Assembly (NCBI GenBank): GCA_945291235.1 | Contig: CALYQY010000110.1 | Location: 1-5,678 of the forward strand | Direction: 5' to 3' | From: an uncultured Gilliamella sp. | GTDB taxonomy: Bacteria > Pseudomonadota > Gammaproteobacteria > Enterobacterales > Enterobacteriaceae | DNA: 5,678 nucleotides | Part shown: positions 1 to 5,678 of the stretch, piece after piece | Numbering within the stretch: the first letter of the stretch is position 1 | Layout: each line of letters begins with the position of its first letter | Made by a program: the position numbers and the translations under genes | The notes under the pieces: model-generated | Told to the model about the DNA's origin: nothing | Databases searched by the model: none | What the model saw: the letters and a program-made list of their open reading frames with translations, nothing else

Positions 1-101
1 AATTTAATGAATTTGAAGTATATGTCTTAGCTAGAGGGAAAATAAAAAAAGAAAAAGATCAGTTTTTGTCTCCATGTATTCCTAAAATAGAAGATGATTA
101 A
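1..101 (+). CDS. C-terminal end of an unrecognised protein (partial)
   Basis: The frame starting at base 3 is open from the left edge to a TAA stop at 99-101 and gives 32 residues. The tail reads FNEFEVYVLARG, then a lysine-rich stretch (KIKKEK), then FLSPCIPKIEDD. The other two plus-strand frames hit stops within the first 30 bases, so this is the only plus frame that could be a gene end. I do not recognise the family. The alternating hydrophobic run followed by charged residues would fit the last beta strand of a small domain, but that is only an impression. It lies on the same strand as pgi, 168 bases upstream. No strong terminator follows it, so some read-through into pgi is possible. Confidence 0.45.
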   Translation, partial: FNEFEVYVLARGKIKKEKDQFLSPCIPKIEDD

Positions 102-124
102 GGTTACATTAATCAAATAAAAAG

Positions 125-137
125 TCGTTTAAAACGA
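125..137. repeat. Short inverted repeat upstream of pgi
   Basis: TCGTTT (125-130) and AAACGA (132-137) are perfect complements around a single central A. As RNA this could form only a small, weak hairpin with an A/T loop, and no T tract follows, so it is a poor terminator for the upstream gene. As DNA it could be a regulator half-site pair. It sits about 70 bases upstream of the predicted pgi -35 box. No known operator was recognised in it. Confidence 0.25.
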
Positions 138-207
138 TTATGAATCGGTGCTTTAGTCAATTGGTCAGTGTACTTAATTCAAAAATAAAAGATAAAAGAT
201 CCTCATC

Positions 208-236
208 TTGCATCATTTTAGGCATAGTTATATTAT
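208..236 (+). promoter_or_regulatory. Predicted sigma70-type promoter of pgi
   Basis: A -35 box TTGCAT (208-213) and a -10 box TATTAT (231-236) are separated by exactly 17 bases. Each hexamer differs modestly from TTGACA or TATAAT. Transcription would start near 243, giving a short leader of about 27 bases before the pgi ATG. The rest of the 102-269 gap is AT-rich and shows no clear CRP or other recognised operator. The prediction rests on sequence match alone, and AT-rich DNA gives frequent chance matches, but the spacing and position are ideal. Confidence 0.55.
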
Positions 237-269
237 GGATAGAGTGCTTTATTATTTAAGGAATGAGTT

Positions 270-1919
270 ATGTTAAAATCAATTGATCCAACTACCACTT
301 CATCTTGGAAATCCCTTCAAGCAAGTTATCAAAAGCATCAAAATAAGACCATTGCGCAGATTTTAAAAGAAGAGCCAAAACGAGTTGAAAAACTCAGTAT
401 TCCGTTTGAGGATGAGTTTTTGGTTGATCTTTCTAAAAATCGTATTACGCAAGAGACTTTAGCAATACTTTATAAGCTTGCTGATGAATGTGATCTTAAA
501 GGTGCAATTTCAGCTATGTATAGTGGTGAAAAAATTAATCGCACCGAAGATCGTGCTGTTTTACATGTTGCTTTACGTAATGTATCGAATACCCCTATTT
601 ATGTTGATGGCAAAAATGTGATGGATGATGTCAATGCGGTATTAGCAAAAATGGAATCATTCAGTAATAAAGTTATTAGCGGTGAGTGGAAAGGGTATAC
701 CGGTAAAGCGATAACTGATGTGGTAAATATCGGAATTGGAGGTTCAGATCTTGGGCCTGTCATGATTACCGAAGCGTTGCGTCCTTATAAAAATCATTTA
801 AACATGCATTTTGTTTCAAATGTTGACGGAACTCATATTGTTGAAGCATTAAAAGGCTTAAATCCTGAAACAACCTTGTTTTTAGTAGCATCAAAAACAT
901 TTACCACACAAGAAACCATGACTAATGCACAAACGGCTCGTTCTTGGTTACTTGATGCGGCTAAAGATGATAAAGCTGTTGCTTTGCATTTTGTTGCGTT
1001 ATCCACTAATGCCAAAGAAGTTGAAAAATTTGGTATTGATACAGCGAATATGTTTGAATTTTGGGATTGGGTAGGCGGTCGTTACTCTTCTTGGTCTGCG
1101 ATAGGTTTATCGATCGTTTTATCTATTGGATTTGATAATTTTAAACAATTTTTGGCTGGTGGTCATGCAATGGATAAACACTTCCAAAATACACCAATTG
1201 ATAAAAATATTCCTGCATTATTAGCCTTAATTGGGATTTGGTATAATAATTTTTATGGTGCTGAGACAGAAGCCATTTTACCTTATGACCAGTATATGCA
1301 TCGATTTGCTGCCTATTTTCAACAAGGCAATATGGAATCAAACGGTAAAAGTGTCGATCGTAATGGTCATAAAACAACTTATACTACTGGCCCAATCATT
1401 TGGGGTGAACCAGGGACCAATGGTCAACATGCATTTTATCAATTAATTCATCAAGGTACTAAACTTATTCCGTGTGATTTTATTGCGCCAGCAATTAGCC
1501 ATAATCCAGTTGGTGATCATCATCCTAAATTATTATCTAACTTTTTTGCTCAAACTGAGGCATTAGCATTTGGTAAAACCAAAGAACAAGTTGAACAAGA
1601 ATTTATGGCTGCTGGAAAAACGCTTGATGAGGTTAAAGCAATTGTTCCGTTTAAAGTGTTTGAAGGAAATAAACCGACTAATTCAATTTTAGTTAAGAAA
1701 ATTACTCCGTATAGCTTGGGTGCATTAGTTGCGATGTATGAGCATAAAATCTTTACTCAAGGTATTATTTTGAATATATTCAGTTTCGACCAATGGGGTG
1801 TTGAGTTAGGTAAGCAATTAGCCGGTCGAATTTTACCCGAATTAGCGAGTGATACGCCAGTAACTTCACATGACGATTCAACAAATAATTTGATTAATCA
1901 ATATAAAAAGTGGCGTTAA
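270..1919 (+). CDS. pgi: Glucose-6-phosphate isomerase
   Basis: This cytoplasmic enzyme interconverts glucose 6-phosphate and fructose 6-phosphate in glycolysis and gluconeogenesis. The protein is 549 residues, the same length as E. coli Pgi. Visible motifs in order are the phosphate-binding GIGGSD (155-160), the SKTFTTQET loop (208-216), the first family signature around [14 protein letters not shown] (from 266), the catalytic glutamate in NMESNGK (Glu356), the histidine in [10 protein letters not shown] (His387), and the second signature [10 protein letters not shown] with the catalytic lysine (Lys515). These match E. coli Glu355, His386 and Lys514 with a one-residue shift. The ATG at 270 has an AAGGA ribosome site at 258-262, 7 bases upstream. 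The gene appears to be transcribed alone, from the promoter at 208-236 to the hairpin at 1956-1987. It is convergent with crr. Identification is secure. Confidence 0.98.
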   Translation: MLKSIDPTTTSSWKSLQASYQKHQNKTIAQILKEEPKRVEKLSIPFEDEFLVDLSKNRITQETLAILYKLADECDLKGAISAMYSGEKINRTEDRAVLHVALRNVSNTPIYVDGKNVMDDVNAVLAKMESFSNKVISGEWKGYTGKAITDVVNIGIGGSDLGPVMITEALRPYKNHLNMHFVSNVDGTHIVEALKGLNPETTLFLVASKTFTTQETMTNAQTARSWLLDAAKDDKAVALHFVALSTNAKEVEKFGIDTANMFEFWDWVGGRYSSWSAIGLSIVLSIGFDNFKQFLAGGHAMDKHFQNTPIDKNIPALLALIGIWYNNFYGAETEAILPYDQYMHRFAAYFQQGNMESNGKSVDRNGHKTTYTTGPIIWGEPGTNGQHAFYQLIHQGTKLIPCDFIAPAISHNPVGDHHPKLLSNFFAQTEALAFGKTKEQVEQEFMAAGKTLDEVKAIVPFKVFEGNKPTNSILVKKITPYSLGALVAMYEHKIFTQGIILNIFSFDQWGVELGKQLAGRILPELASDTPVTSHDDSTNNLINQYKKWR

Positions 1920-1955
1920 ACTGATTTAACTTTAGACAGTTAATGAATTGAGCAG

Positions 1956-1987
1956 AAAAACCTTCAGTAAAACTGAAGGTTTTTTTT
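1956..1987. terminator. Bidirectional rho-independent terminator between pgi and crr
   Basis: CCTTCAGT (1961-1968) pairs perfectly with ACTGAAGG (1972-1979) around an AAA loop. Flanking A (1956-1960) and T (1980-1987) runs lengthen the stem and give a T tract on either strand: eight T after the hairpin on plus, five on minus. It lies 36 bases after the pgi stop and starts just 4 bases after the crr stop. It can therefore end both convergent transcripts and limit antisense read-through. Confidence 0.93.
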
Positions 1988-1991
1988 ATGC

Positions 1992-2498
1992 TTATTTTTT
2001 CACGCGCATAACAGGTGTTTTACCTGCTTCTACGGTACCAGATAGTTTTGTCAGTTCGACAATACTATCCATATTAGAAATGACAACAGGTGTTAACACT
2101 GATTTTGCTTTACTTTCAAGTAGTGGTAAATCAAATTCGATAATGGTGTCACCAACTTTTACTTGTTGACCTTCTTCAGCGATACGGGTAAAACCTTCGC
2201 CTTTTAATTCAACAGTGTCAATTCCAAAGTGTACAAATAGCTCAATACCTTCATCTGATTCAATAGCAAACGCATGATTAGTTTCAAAAATTTTGCCAAT
2301 TCTACCGTTTAGTGGTGCAACAATTTTATTACCAGCAGGTTTAATTGCAATACCATCACCAACGACTTTCTCTGCAAAAACGACATCTGGTACATCTTCG
2401 ATTTTAACGATTTCGCCACTCAGAGGTGCAATAATTTCGATGCTATCATTGCTATCATCAGATTTGATGAATTGCTTCAATTTATCGAATAACCCCAT
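1992..2498 (-). CDS. crr: PTS glucose-specific enzyme IIA component (EIIA-Glc)
   Basis: EIIA-Glc takes phosphate from HPr and gives it to the membrane glucose permease. In enteric bacteria its phosphorylation state also controls adenylate cyclase and inducer exclusion. The protein is 168 residues, against 169 in E. coli. It starts with the membrane-touching amphipathic segment [12 protein letters not shown]. The core holds IIAPLSGEI (22-30), FETNHAF with His75, and [17 protein letters not shown] with the phosphorylated His90. These correspond to E. coli His75 and His90 of the mature numbering. A ribosome site AGGAG lies 6 bases before the ATG and overlaps the TAG stop of ptsI. The two genes are only 9 bases apart, so translation is probably coupled. 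It is the last gene of ptsHI-crr and ends 4 bases from the terminator. Confidence 0.97.
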   Translation of the reverse strand: MGLFDKLKQFIKSDDSNDSIEIIAPLSGEIVKIEDVPDVVFAEKVVGDGIAIKPAGNKIVAPLNGRIGKIFETNHAFAIESDEGIELFVHFGIDTVELKGEGFTRIAEEGQQVKVGDTIIEFDLPLLESKAKSVLTPVVISNMDSIVELTKLSGTVEAGKTPVMRVKK

Positions 2499-2507
2499 TA
2501 TTTTCTC

Positions 2508-4235
2508 CTAACAAATTTGCTTTTCAGCGTTATATTTTTCGATTAAATCCATAATTTCTTTAGAAGTTGCTTTTTCAAGCACATTGTCTGCAAGTTTTTT
2601 CGCTTCTTCAAAATGTGTATTACGAATTAATTTTTTGATTTTAGGAATTGATACTGCACTCATGCTAAATTCATCAAGTCCCATACCAAGTAATAAAATC
2701 GTTGCTCGTTCATCACCAGCAAGCTCACCACACATGCCAGTCCATTTACCTTCTTTGTGCGAAGCATCAATGACTTTCTTAATCAGTGTTAAGACAGATG
2801 GTGAAAGTGGATTATAAAGATGTGAAATTAATTCGTTACCCCGATCAACCGCTAATGTGTATTGTGTTAAATCATTGGTTCCAATACTAAAGAAATCAAC
2901 TTCTTTCGCTAAATGATGAGCAATGACAGCAGCCGCAGGCGTTTCAATCATTACACCAACTTCGATATTTTTATCAAACGCTTTACCTTCGGCAGTTAGT
3001 TGTTCTTTGAGGATATTAATTTCAGATTTTAAGATACGAATTTCTTCAACCGATATGATCATCGGGAACATGATACGTAATTTACCAAATGCTGATGCGC
3101 GTAATATTGCGCGTAACTGTGCATGGAGTATTTCTTTGCGATCTAAACAGATACGAATTGCACGCCAACCTAAGAATGGGTTTTCTTCTTTTGGTAAATG
3201 CATGTAAGGTACATCTTTATCGCCACCAATATCCATTGTTCTGACAATAACAGATAAACCATTCGTTGATTCGGCTACTTCTTTGTAAGCTTTGAATTGT
3301 TCGTCTTCGTTAGGATAGGCATCACGATCCATAAATAAAAATTCAGTACGATAAAGACCAACACCTTCATAACCGTTGCGATCCGCACCAGCGATATCAC
3401 GCACCGTACCAATATTCGCACAAATTTCAACTTGGTGACCATCAAGCGTGACGGCAGGTAAGTCTTTTAATTTTGCTAACTCTTCTTTGTCGGCAATATA
3501 TTTTGCTTGAACTTGTTTGAGTTTTTCTTGGGTAGTATGATCAGGATTGATATAAATGGCGTTATTTATAGCATCAAGTATAACAAAATCACCTTGTTTA
3601 ATTGTTTGTGTTGCATTTGATGTACCAACAATTGCCGGAATTTCTAATGAACGAGCCATAATTGAAGTATGGGATGTACGTCCACCTGCATCAGTAATAA
3701 AACCAAGTACCATATCTAGATTTAGTTGTGCAGTTTCAGATGGAGTAAGATCTGTTGCAACTAAAATACAAGGTTGGCTAATAGCACTTAAATCGACAAT
3801 TTCAATCCCTAAAATATTTTTGAGTAAACGTTTGCCAATATCACGAATATCAGCAGCACGCTCTTTTAAGTATTCATCGTCTAAGTTTTCAAGCTCTTTA
3901 GCTTGAGTTTCAAATACTGATTGGACAGCGGCATCAGCGGTTGAATGCTTGCTTTGTATACGAGAAATAACTTCTTGCTCCAAATCCTCATCTTCTAAAA
4001 GCATAATATGCCCTTCAAAGATAGCAGCTTTATCTTCGCCTAATGTGGATTTTGCTCGTTCCATTATCGCATTTAATTGCTCGCTGGATTTTTGACGAGC
4101 ATCTTTAAAACGCGCAATTTCAGCATCAATTTTGTTATCTGGAATTGCCCTATTATTAACAACAATAGGTTCTTCTTTTAATAATAGCGCTTTTGCAAAA
4201 GCGATACCGGGGGAAACAAGTATACCTGATACCAT
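2508..4235 (-). CDS. ptsI: PTS Enzyme I (phosphoenolpyruvate-protein phosphotransferase)
   Basis: Enzyme I is the cytoplasmic entry point of the sugar phosphotransferase system. It autophosphorylates with phosphoenolpyruvate and phosphorylates HPr. Its 575 residues match E. coli PtsI in length, and functional residues fall at the same numbers. They are His189 in [12 protein letters not shown], Arg296 in [11 protein letters not shown], Arg332 in RTMDIGGDK, Glu431 in MIETPAA, Asn454 and Asp455 in SIGTNDLTQ, Arg465 in VDRGN, and Cys502 in GMCGELAGD. The N-terminal half is the HPr-binding and phosphohistidine region; the C-terminal half is the PEP-binding barrel. The chosen ATG (4235) gives the conserved start [19 protein letters not shown]. 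An AAGGA site lies 9 bases upstream, but an out-of-frame ATG sits in between (4240-4238). ptsH ends 55 bases upstream with no clear terminator, and crr begins 9 bases downstream, as in the classical operon. Confidence 0.98.
   Translation of the reverse strand: MVSGILVSPGIAFAKALLLKEEPIVVNNRAIPDNKIDAEIARFKDARQKSSEQLNAIMERAKSTLGEDKAAIFEGHIMLLEDEDLEQEVISRIQSKHSTADAAVQSVFETQAKELENLDDEYLKERAADIRDIGKRLLKNILGIEIVDLSAISQPCILVATDLTPSETAQLNLDMVLGFITDAGGRTSHTSIMARSLEIPAIVGTSNATQTIKQGDFVILDAINNAIYINPDHTTQEKLKQVQAKYIADKEELAKLKDLPAVTLDGHQVEICANIGTVRDIAGADRNGYEGVGLYRTEFLFMDRDAYPNEDEQFKAYKEVAESTNGLSVIVRTMDIGGDKDVPYMHLPKEENPFLGWRAIRICLDRKEILHAQLRAILRASAFGKLRIMFPMIISVEEIRILKSEINILKEQLTAEGKAFDKNIEVGVMIETPAAAVIAHHLAKEVDFFSIGTNDLTQYTLAVDRGNELISHLYNPLSPSVLTLIKKVIDASHKEGKWTGMCGELAGDERATILLLGMGLDEFSMSAVSIPKIKKLIRNTHFEEAKKLADNVLEKATSKEIMDLIEKYNAEKQIC
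4188..4203. repeat. Perfect 16-base palindrome inside the 5' end of ptsI
   Basis: CGCTTTTGCAAAAGCG reads identically on both strands. It covers the last base of ptsI codon 11 through codon 16, encoding Ala-Phe-Ala-Lys-Ala within the conserved N terminus. In mRNA it could fold into a 5-base stem with a 6-base loop about 33 bases after the start codon. It could be a dimeric regulator site, a translation-tuning hairpin, or a coincidence of codon choice. I recognise no known operator. Confidence 0.5.
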
Positions 4236-4290
4236 AACATTTAATCCTTATTCAATTTTAAATCTGTTCTTTATCGCATTTTGGAGCTAA

Positions 4291-4548
4291 TTATTCCAAT
4301 TCAGGAATTAATTTAACTAGATGATTTACCGCTTCTTTTTCATCTTCGCCTTCTGCTGAAATGGTGATGGTAGTACCTTGTGTTAGACCAAGTGTTTGTA
4401 GTTTGAATAGACTTTTAGCACTAGCACTTTTACCATTTGATGTGACGGTAATTTCAGCATTAAAGTTTTTTGCTTCTTTTACAAATTGTGCAGCAGGGCG
4501 GGTATGGAGACCATTTGGTGCGGTAATGGTTACATCTTGTTTATACAT
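4291..4548 (-). CDS. ptsH: Phosphocarrier protein HPr
   Basis: HPr shuttles phosphate from Enzyme I to the sugar-specific EIIA proteins. From the ATG at 4548 the protein has 85 residues, the same as E. coli HPr, and aligns with it almost throughout. The active-site histidine is His15 in [12 protein letters not shown]. Ser46 lies in [15 protein letters not shown]; in Firmicutes this serine is regulated by phosphorylation, but in Gammaproteobacteria it generally is not. The reading frame stays open for another 25 codons upstream, to an ATG at 4623. I chose 4548 because it gives the family's normal N terminus ([15 protein letters not shown]) and has an AGGAG ribosome site 10 bases upstream, while the ATG at 4623 has no good site. 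It is the first gene of ptsHI-crr, with a probable promoter at 4666-4694. Confidence 0.97.
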   Translation of the reverse strand: MYKQDVTITAPNGLHTRPAAQFVKEAKNFNAEITVTSNGKSASAKSLFKLQTLGLTQGTTITISAEGEDEKEAVNHLVKLIPELE

Positions 4549-4665
4549 AATAATTCTACTCCTAAAAATATTTTCATTTACGCGACCAATATAAATAAAA
4601 ACCGCCTTAATGGCTAGTAACATTTAATCGATCTTTGGAAATTTAGTTAATCTTATTCAAATCAA

Positions 4666-4694
4666 AATATAGTTGTTATATCCATATTTCTCAA
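4666..4694 (-). promoter_or_regulatory. Predicted sigma70-type promoter of ptsHI-crr
   Basis: On the minus strand TTGAGA (4694-4689) and TATATT (4671-4666) are separated by exactly 17 bases, each one base off consensus. Transcription would start near 4659 and give a ptsH leader of about 110 bases. The -35 box overlaps the TGA stop of the lipoprotein gene (4693-4691). No convincing CRP site was seen close by, although E. coli ptsH promoters are CRP-responsive. The 142-base gap between the two genes (4549-4690) holds this promoter, the leader and only a very weak hairpin, so read-through from the lipoprotein gene is also possible. Confidence 0.5.
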
Positions 4695-5035
4695 TAACGG
4701 TAAATTCGAGTGATTCTATCACTACATTTTTTAAATTCTACTTCTCCATGTATACCACGCTTTATATTTTCAAAAACAATTTCTTCACTTCCATCAAGTT
4801 GTGACTCTTTTATTTCTTTACTGCAAAATGTTTCAAATCGTTGAAGTTCTTCTTCACCATTACCTATTTGGTAATTATGAGGTAAATCGTGACTTGTTAT
4901 GAATGTTTGGGTTTTGTTCTGCACGTCAAGGATGATAGTGCCTTTGTTAGATAACCATGAACTACAAGCAGTTAATGATATAGCAAACGCCAGAAGGAGA
5001 AGGGAAAATTTCATCACAAATCTTACAATATTCAA
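4691..5035 (-). CDS. Small putative outer-membrane lipoprotein of unknown function
   Basis: The protein is 114 residues from a TTG start. It begins with a lipoprotein signal peptide: a short basic region, a hydrophobic run (FSLLLLAFAISL) and the lipobox LTAC, with the lipid-modified cysteine at Cys24. Serine follows at +2, which by the Lol rule favours the outer membrane. The mature part is about 90 residues, charged, with two more cysteines (Cys71 in ETFCSKE and Cys104 in KKCSDR) that could form a disulfide in the periplasm. It ends in TRIYRY. I do not recognise the family. The TTG at 5035 is preferred because AAGGA lies 6 bases upstream; the ATG at codon 8 (5014) would leave a shorter but workable signal peptide with only a weak ribosome site. 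It is upstream of and co-directional with ptsH, where E. coli has cysK. Confidence 0.8.
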   Translation of the reverse strand: MNIVRFVMKFSLLLLAFAISLTACSSWLSNKGTIILDVQNKTQTFITSHDLPHNYQIGNGEEELQRFETFCSKEIKESQLDGSEEIVFENIKRGIHGEVEFKKCSDRITRIYRY

Positions 5036-5041
5036 AATAAT

Positions 5042-5046
5042 TCCTT
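5042..5046 (-). promoter_or_regulatory. Ribosome binding site that favours a TTG start for the lipoprotein
   Basis: On the minus strand AAGGA lies 6 bases before the TTG at 5035, but 27 bases before the first ATG (5014). Only a weak AAGA-like stretch precedes that ATG. Spacing therefore supports initiation at TTG, although both starts give a plausible lipoprotein signal peptide. Confidence 0.55.
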
Positions 5047-5089
5047 TATAAAGCTTAGTAACCTGTTTATTATTTATAGCTAGTTGTGG

Positions 5090-5099
5090 ATTATATACT
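5090..5099. promoter_or_regulatory. Overlapping divergent -10 elements between the lipoprotein gene and ygfB
   Basis: On the minus strand there is a perfect -10 box TATAAT (5095-5090), about 55 bases before the lipoprotein start. On the plus strand TATACT (5094-5099) is a candidate -10 for ygfB, about 60 bases before its ATG. The two overlap by two bases. Neither has a strong -35 box at the right distance, so each may need an activator, or the true ygfB promoter may lie elsewhere. The rest of the 123-base gap (5036-5158) is AT-rich with no other recognised site. Confidence 0.35.
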
Positions 5100-5158
5100 A
5101 ATAATTAATGAAAGTGCAGAGTGCTTTTTATTGATATGACAAAATCAGGGTGACATTA

Positions 5159-5678
5159 ATGACCAAAACTGTAAATTATGATGAACTTAATCATGAATTA
5201 AACTTAAATAAAATGGGTATTACTGCTGCTGAATTACATGGTTTTATTTCGGGTATTTTAGCCGGAGGCAATCATGATGAAAGTTGGCGCCCTTTAGTTG
5301 AAGATATGCTCAATAATGGGCAAAAAATCCCAGAATCTTTAAATAAGAAAATGGTGGAACTTTATTGTATTACCAAGCAACAATTTTTGGATGATGATTT
5401 TGAATTTCAATTGCTACTTAACGAACATGATCTTTTTTCACAAATAGATGATTTAGTCGGTTGGGTTAACCATTTTTTATTAGGGATTGGATTAGTTCAA
5501 CCAAAATTAAATCGTATTCAAGGTGATGTAGGTGAAGCAATTTATGATTTAAGGCAAATTGTGAAGCTAGGTTACGATGAAAACGAAGATCAGCAAGAGT
5601 TAGGCTTTGCATTTGAAGAGATCAAAGAGTATGTTCGCATGACTTCGATTCTCTGTTTTGATGAATTTAATGAGGCTG
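5159..5678 (+). CDS. ygfB: YgfB family protein (UPF0149/YecA-like), 3' end cut off by the window
   Basis: The ATG at 5159, preceded by GGGTGA 5 bases upstream (5148-5153), opens a frame of 173 complete codons that is still open at the right edge. E. coli YgfB is about 190 residues, so only roughly the last 20 are missing. Matching blocks are AAELHGFISGILAGGN near residue 23, the highly conserved GWVNHFLLGIGLVQPKL (from Gly101), GEAIYDLRQI, LGYDENEDQ (from Leu137), and EEIKEYVRM near the edge. It is a small, acidic, all-helical cytoplasmic protein with no signal peptide. Its biochemical role is not established in general; work in Pseudomonas links YgfB to control of beta-lactamase expression. 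In E. coli ygfB precedes pepP, ubiH and ubiI (visC), so pepP is expected just beyond the window. It is divergent from the lipoprotein gene. Confidence 0.92.
   Translation, partial: MTKTVNYDELNHELNLNKMGITAAELHGFISGILAGGNHDESWRPLVEDMLNNGQKIPESLNKKMVELYCITKQQFLDDDFEFQLLLNEHDLFSQIDDLVGWVNHFLLGIGLVQPKLNRIQGDVGEAIYDLRQIVKLGYDENEDQQELGFAFEEIKEYVRMTSILCFDEFNEA

Noticed and set aside
1231..1446. Overlapping plus-strand open frame inside pgi
   Set aside because: It lies wholly inside a strongly conserved enzyme gene in another frame, has no convincing ribosome site, and its translation looks like no known protein. It is a shadow of pgi.
1948..2169. Plus-strand open frame running from the terminator into the crr region
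   Set aside because: It crosses the terminator hairpin and is antisense to conserved crr codons. There is no independent support.
3556..3906. 116-codon plus-strand open frame antisense to ptsI
   Set aside because: Its length reflects the codon pattern of ptsI on the opposite strand. It has no recognisable motif and no ribosome site or promoter of its own.
4593..4614. Possible terminator or attenuator in the ptsH leader: on the minus strand GCC-ATTAA-GGC followed by GG and a T run
   Set aside because: The stem is only three base pairs and is separated from the T run by two bases. It is too weak to call a terminator.
5082..5100. CRP-like site (TGTGG-N6-TACTA) in the divergent region before ygfB
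   Set aside because: One half matches TGTGA at four of five bases, but the other half matches TCACA poorly. Such matches are common in AT-rich DNA.
1..5678. Search for mobile elements, CRISPR arrays, tRNA genes, toxin-antitoxin pairs or defence systems
   Set aside because: Nearly all the sequence is accounted for by conserved housekeeping genes and short intergenic gaps. No repeats, transposase, tRNA-like fold or defence motif was seen.

Overview
This is an AT-rich window (roughly one third G+C by eye) from a gammaproteobacterium. It carries core sugar-uptake and glycolysis genes rather than an accessory island. The Pgi, HPr, Enzyme I, EIIA-Glc and YgfB proteins are strikingly close to their Escherichia coli counterparts: HPr, Enzyme I and Pgi have the same lengths (85, 575 and 549 residues) and EIIA-Glc is one residue shorter. 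High similarity to enterobacterial proteins combined with low G+C suggests a host-associated, low-G+C relative of the Enterobacterales, for example an Orbaceae member such as Gilliamella. That placement is an inference; Pasteurellaceae or another AT-rich lineage is not excluded.

Layout. The window opens with the last 32 codons of an unrecognised plus-strand gene (stop at 99-101). A 168-base gap follows, holding a good sigma70-type promoter for pgi. The pgi gene (270-1919, plus) encodes glucose-6-phosphate isomerase. It ends tail to tail with the pts operon, and a strong hairpin with T tracts in both directions (1956-1987) can terminate both transcripts. The minus strand then holds, in transcription order, a small lipoprotein gene of unknown function (5035-4691, TTG start), ptsH (4548-4291), ptsI (4235-2508) and crr (2498-1992). 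A likely promoter for ptsHI-crr overlaps the end of the lipoprotein gene. A 123-base divergent intergenic region separates the lipoprotein gene from ygfB (plus, 5159 onward), which runs off the right edge.

How the genes work together. Enzyme I takes phosphate from phosphoenolpyruvate at His189 and passes it to HPr His15, which passes it to EIIA-Glc His90. EIIA-Glc supplies the membrane glucose permease (not in this window) and signals carbon status through adenylate cyclase and inducer exclusion. The glucose-6-phosphate so produced is the substrate of Pgi, encoded convergently next door. All active-site residues that I could place are present, and no gene looks broken.

I found no mobile element, CRISPR array, tRNA or rRNA, and no sign of a new multi-gene system. 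The points worth a second look are small: the unknown lipoprotein with a TTG start upstream of pts, a competing out-of-frame ATG at the ptsI start, an in-frame upstream ATG that would extend HPr, a perfect 16-base palindrome inside the start of ptsI, and overlapping divergent -10 elements.
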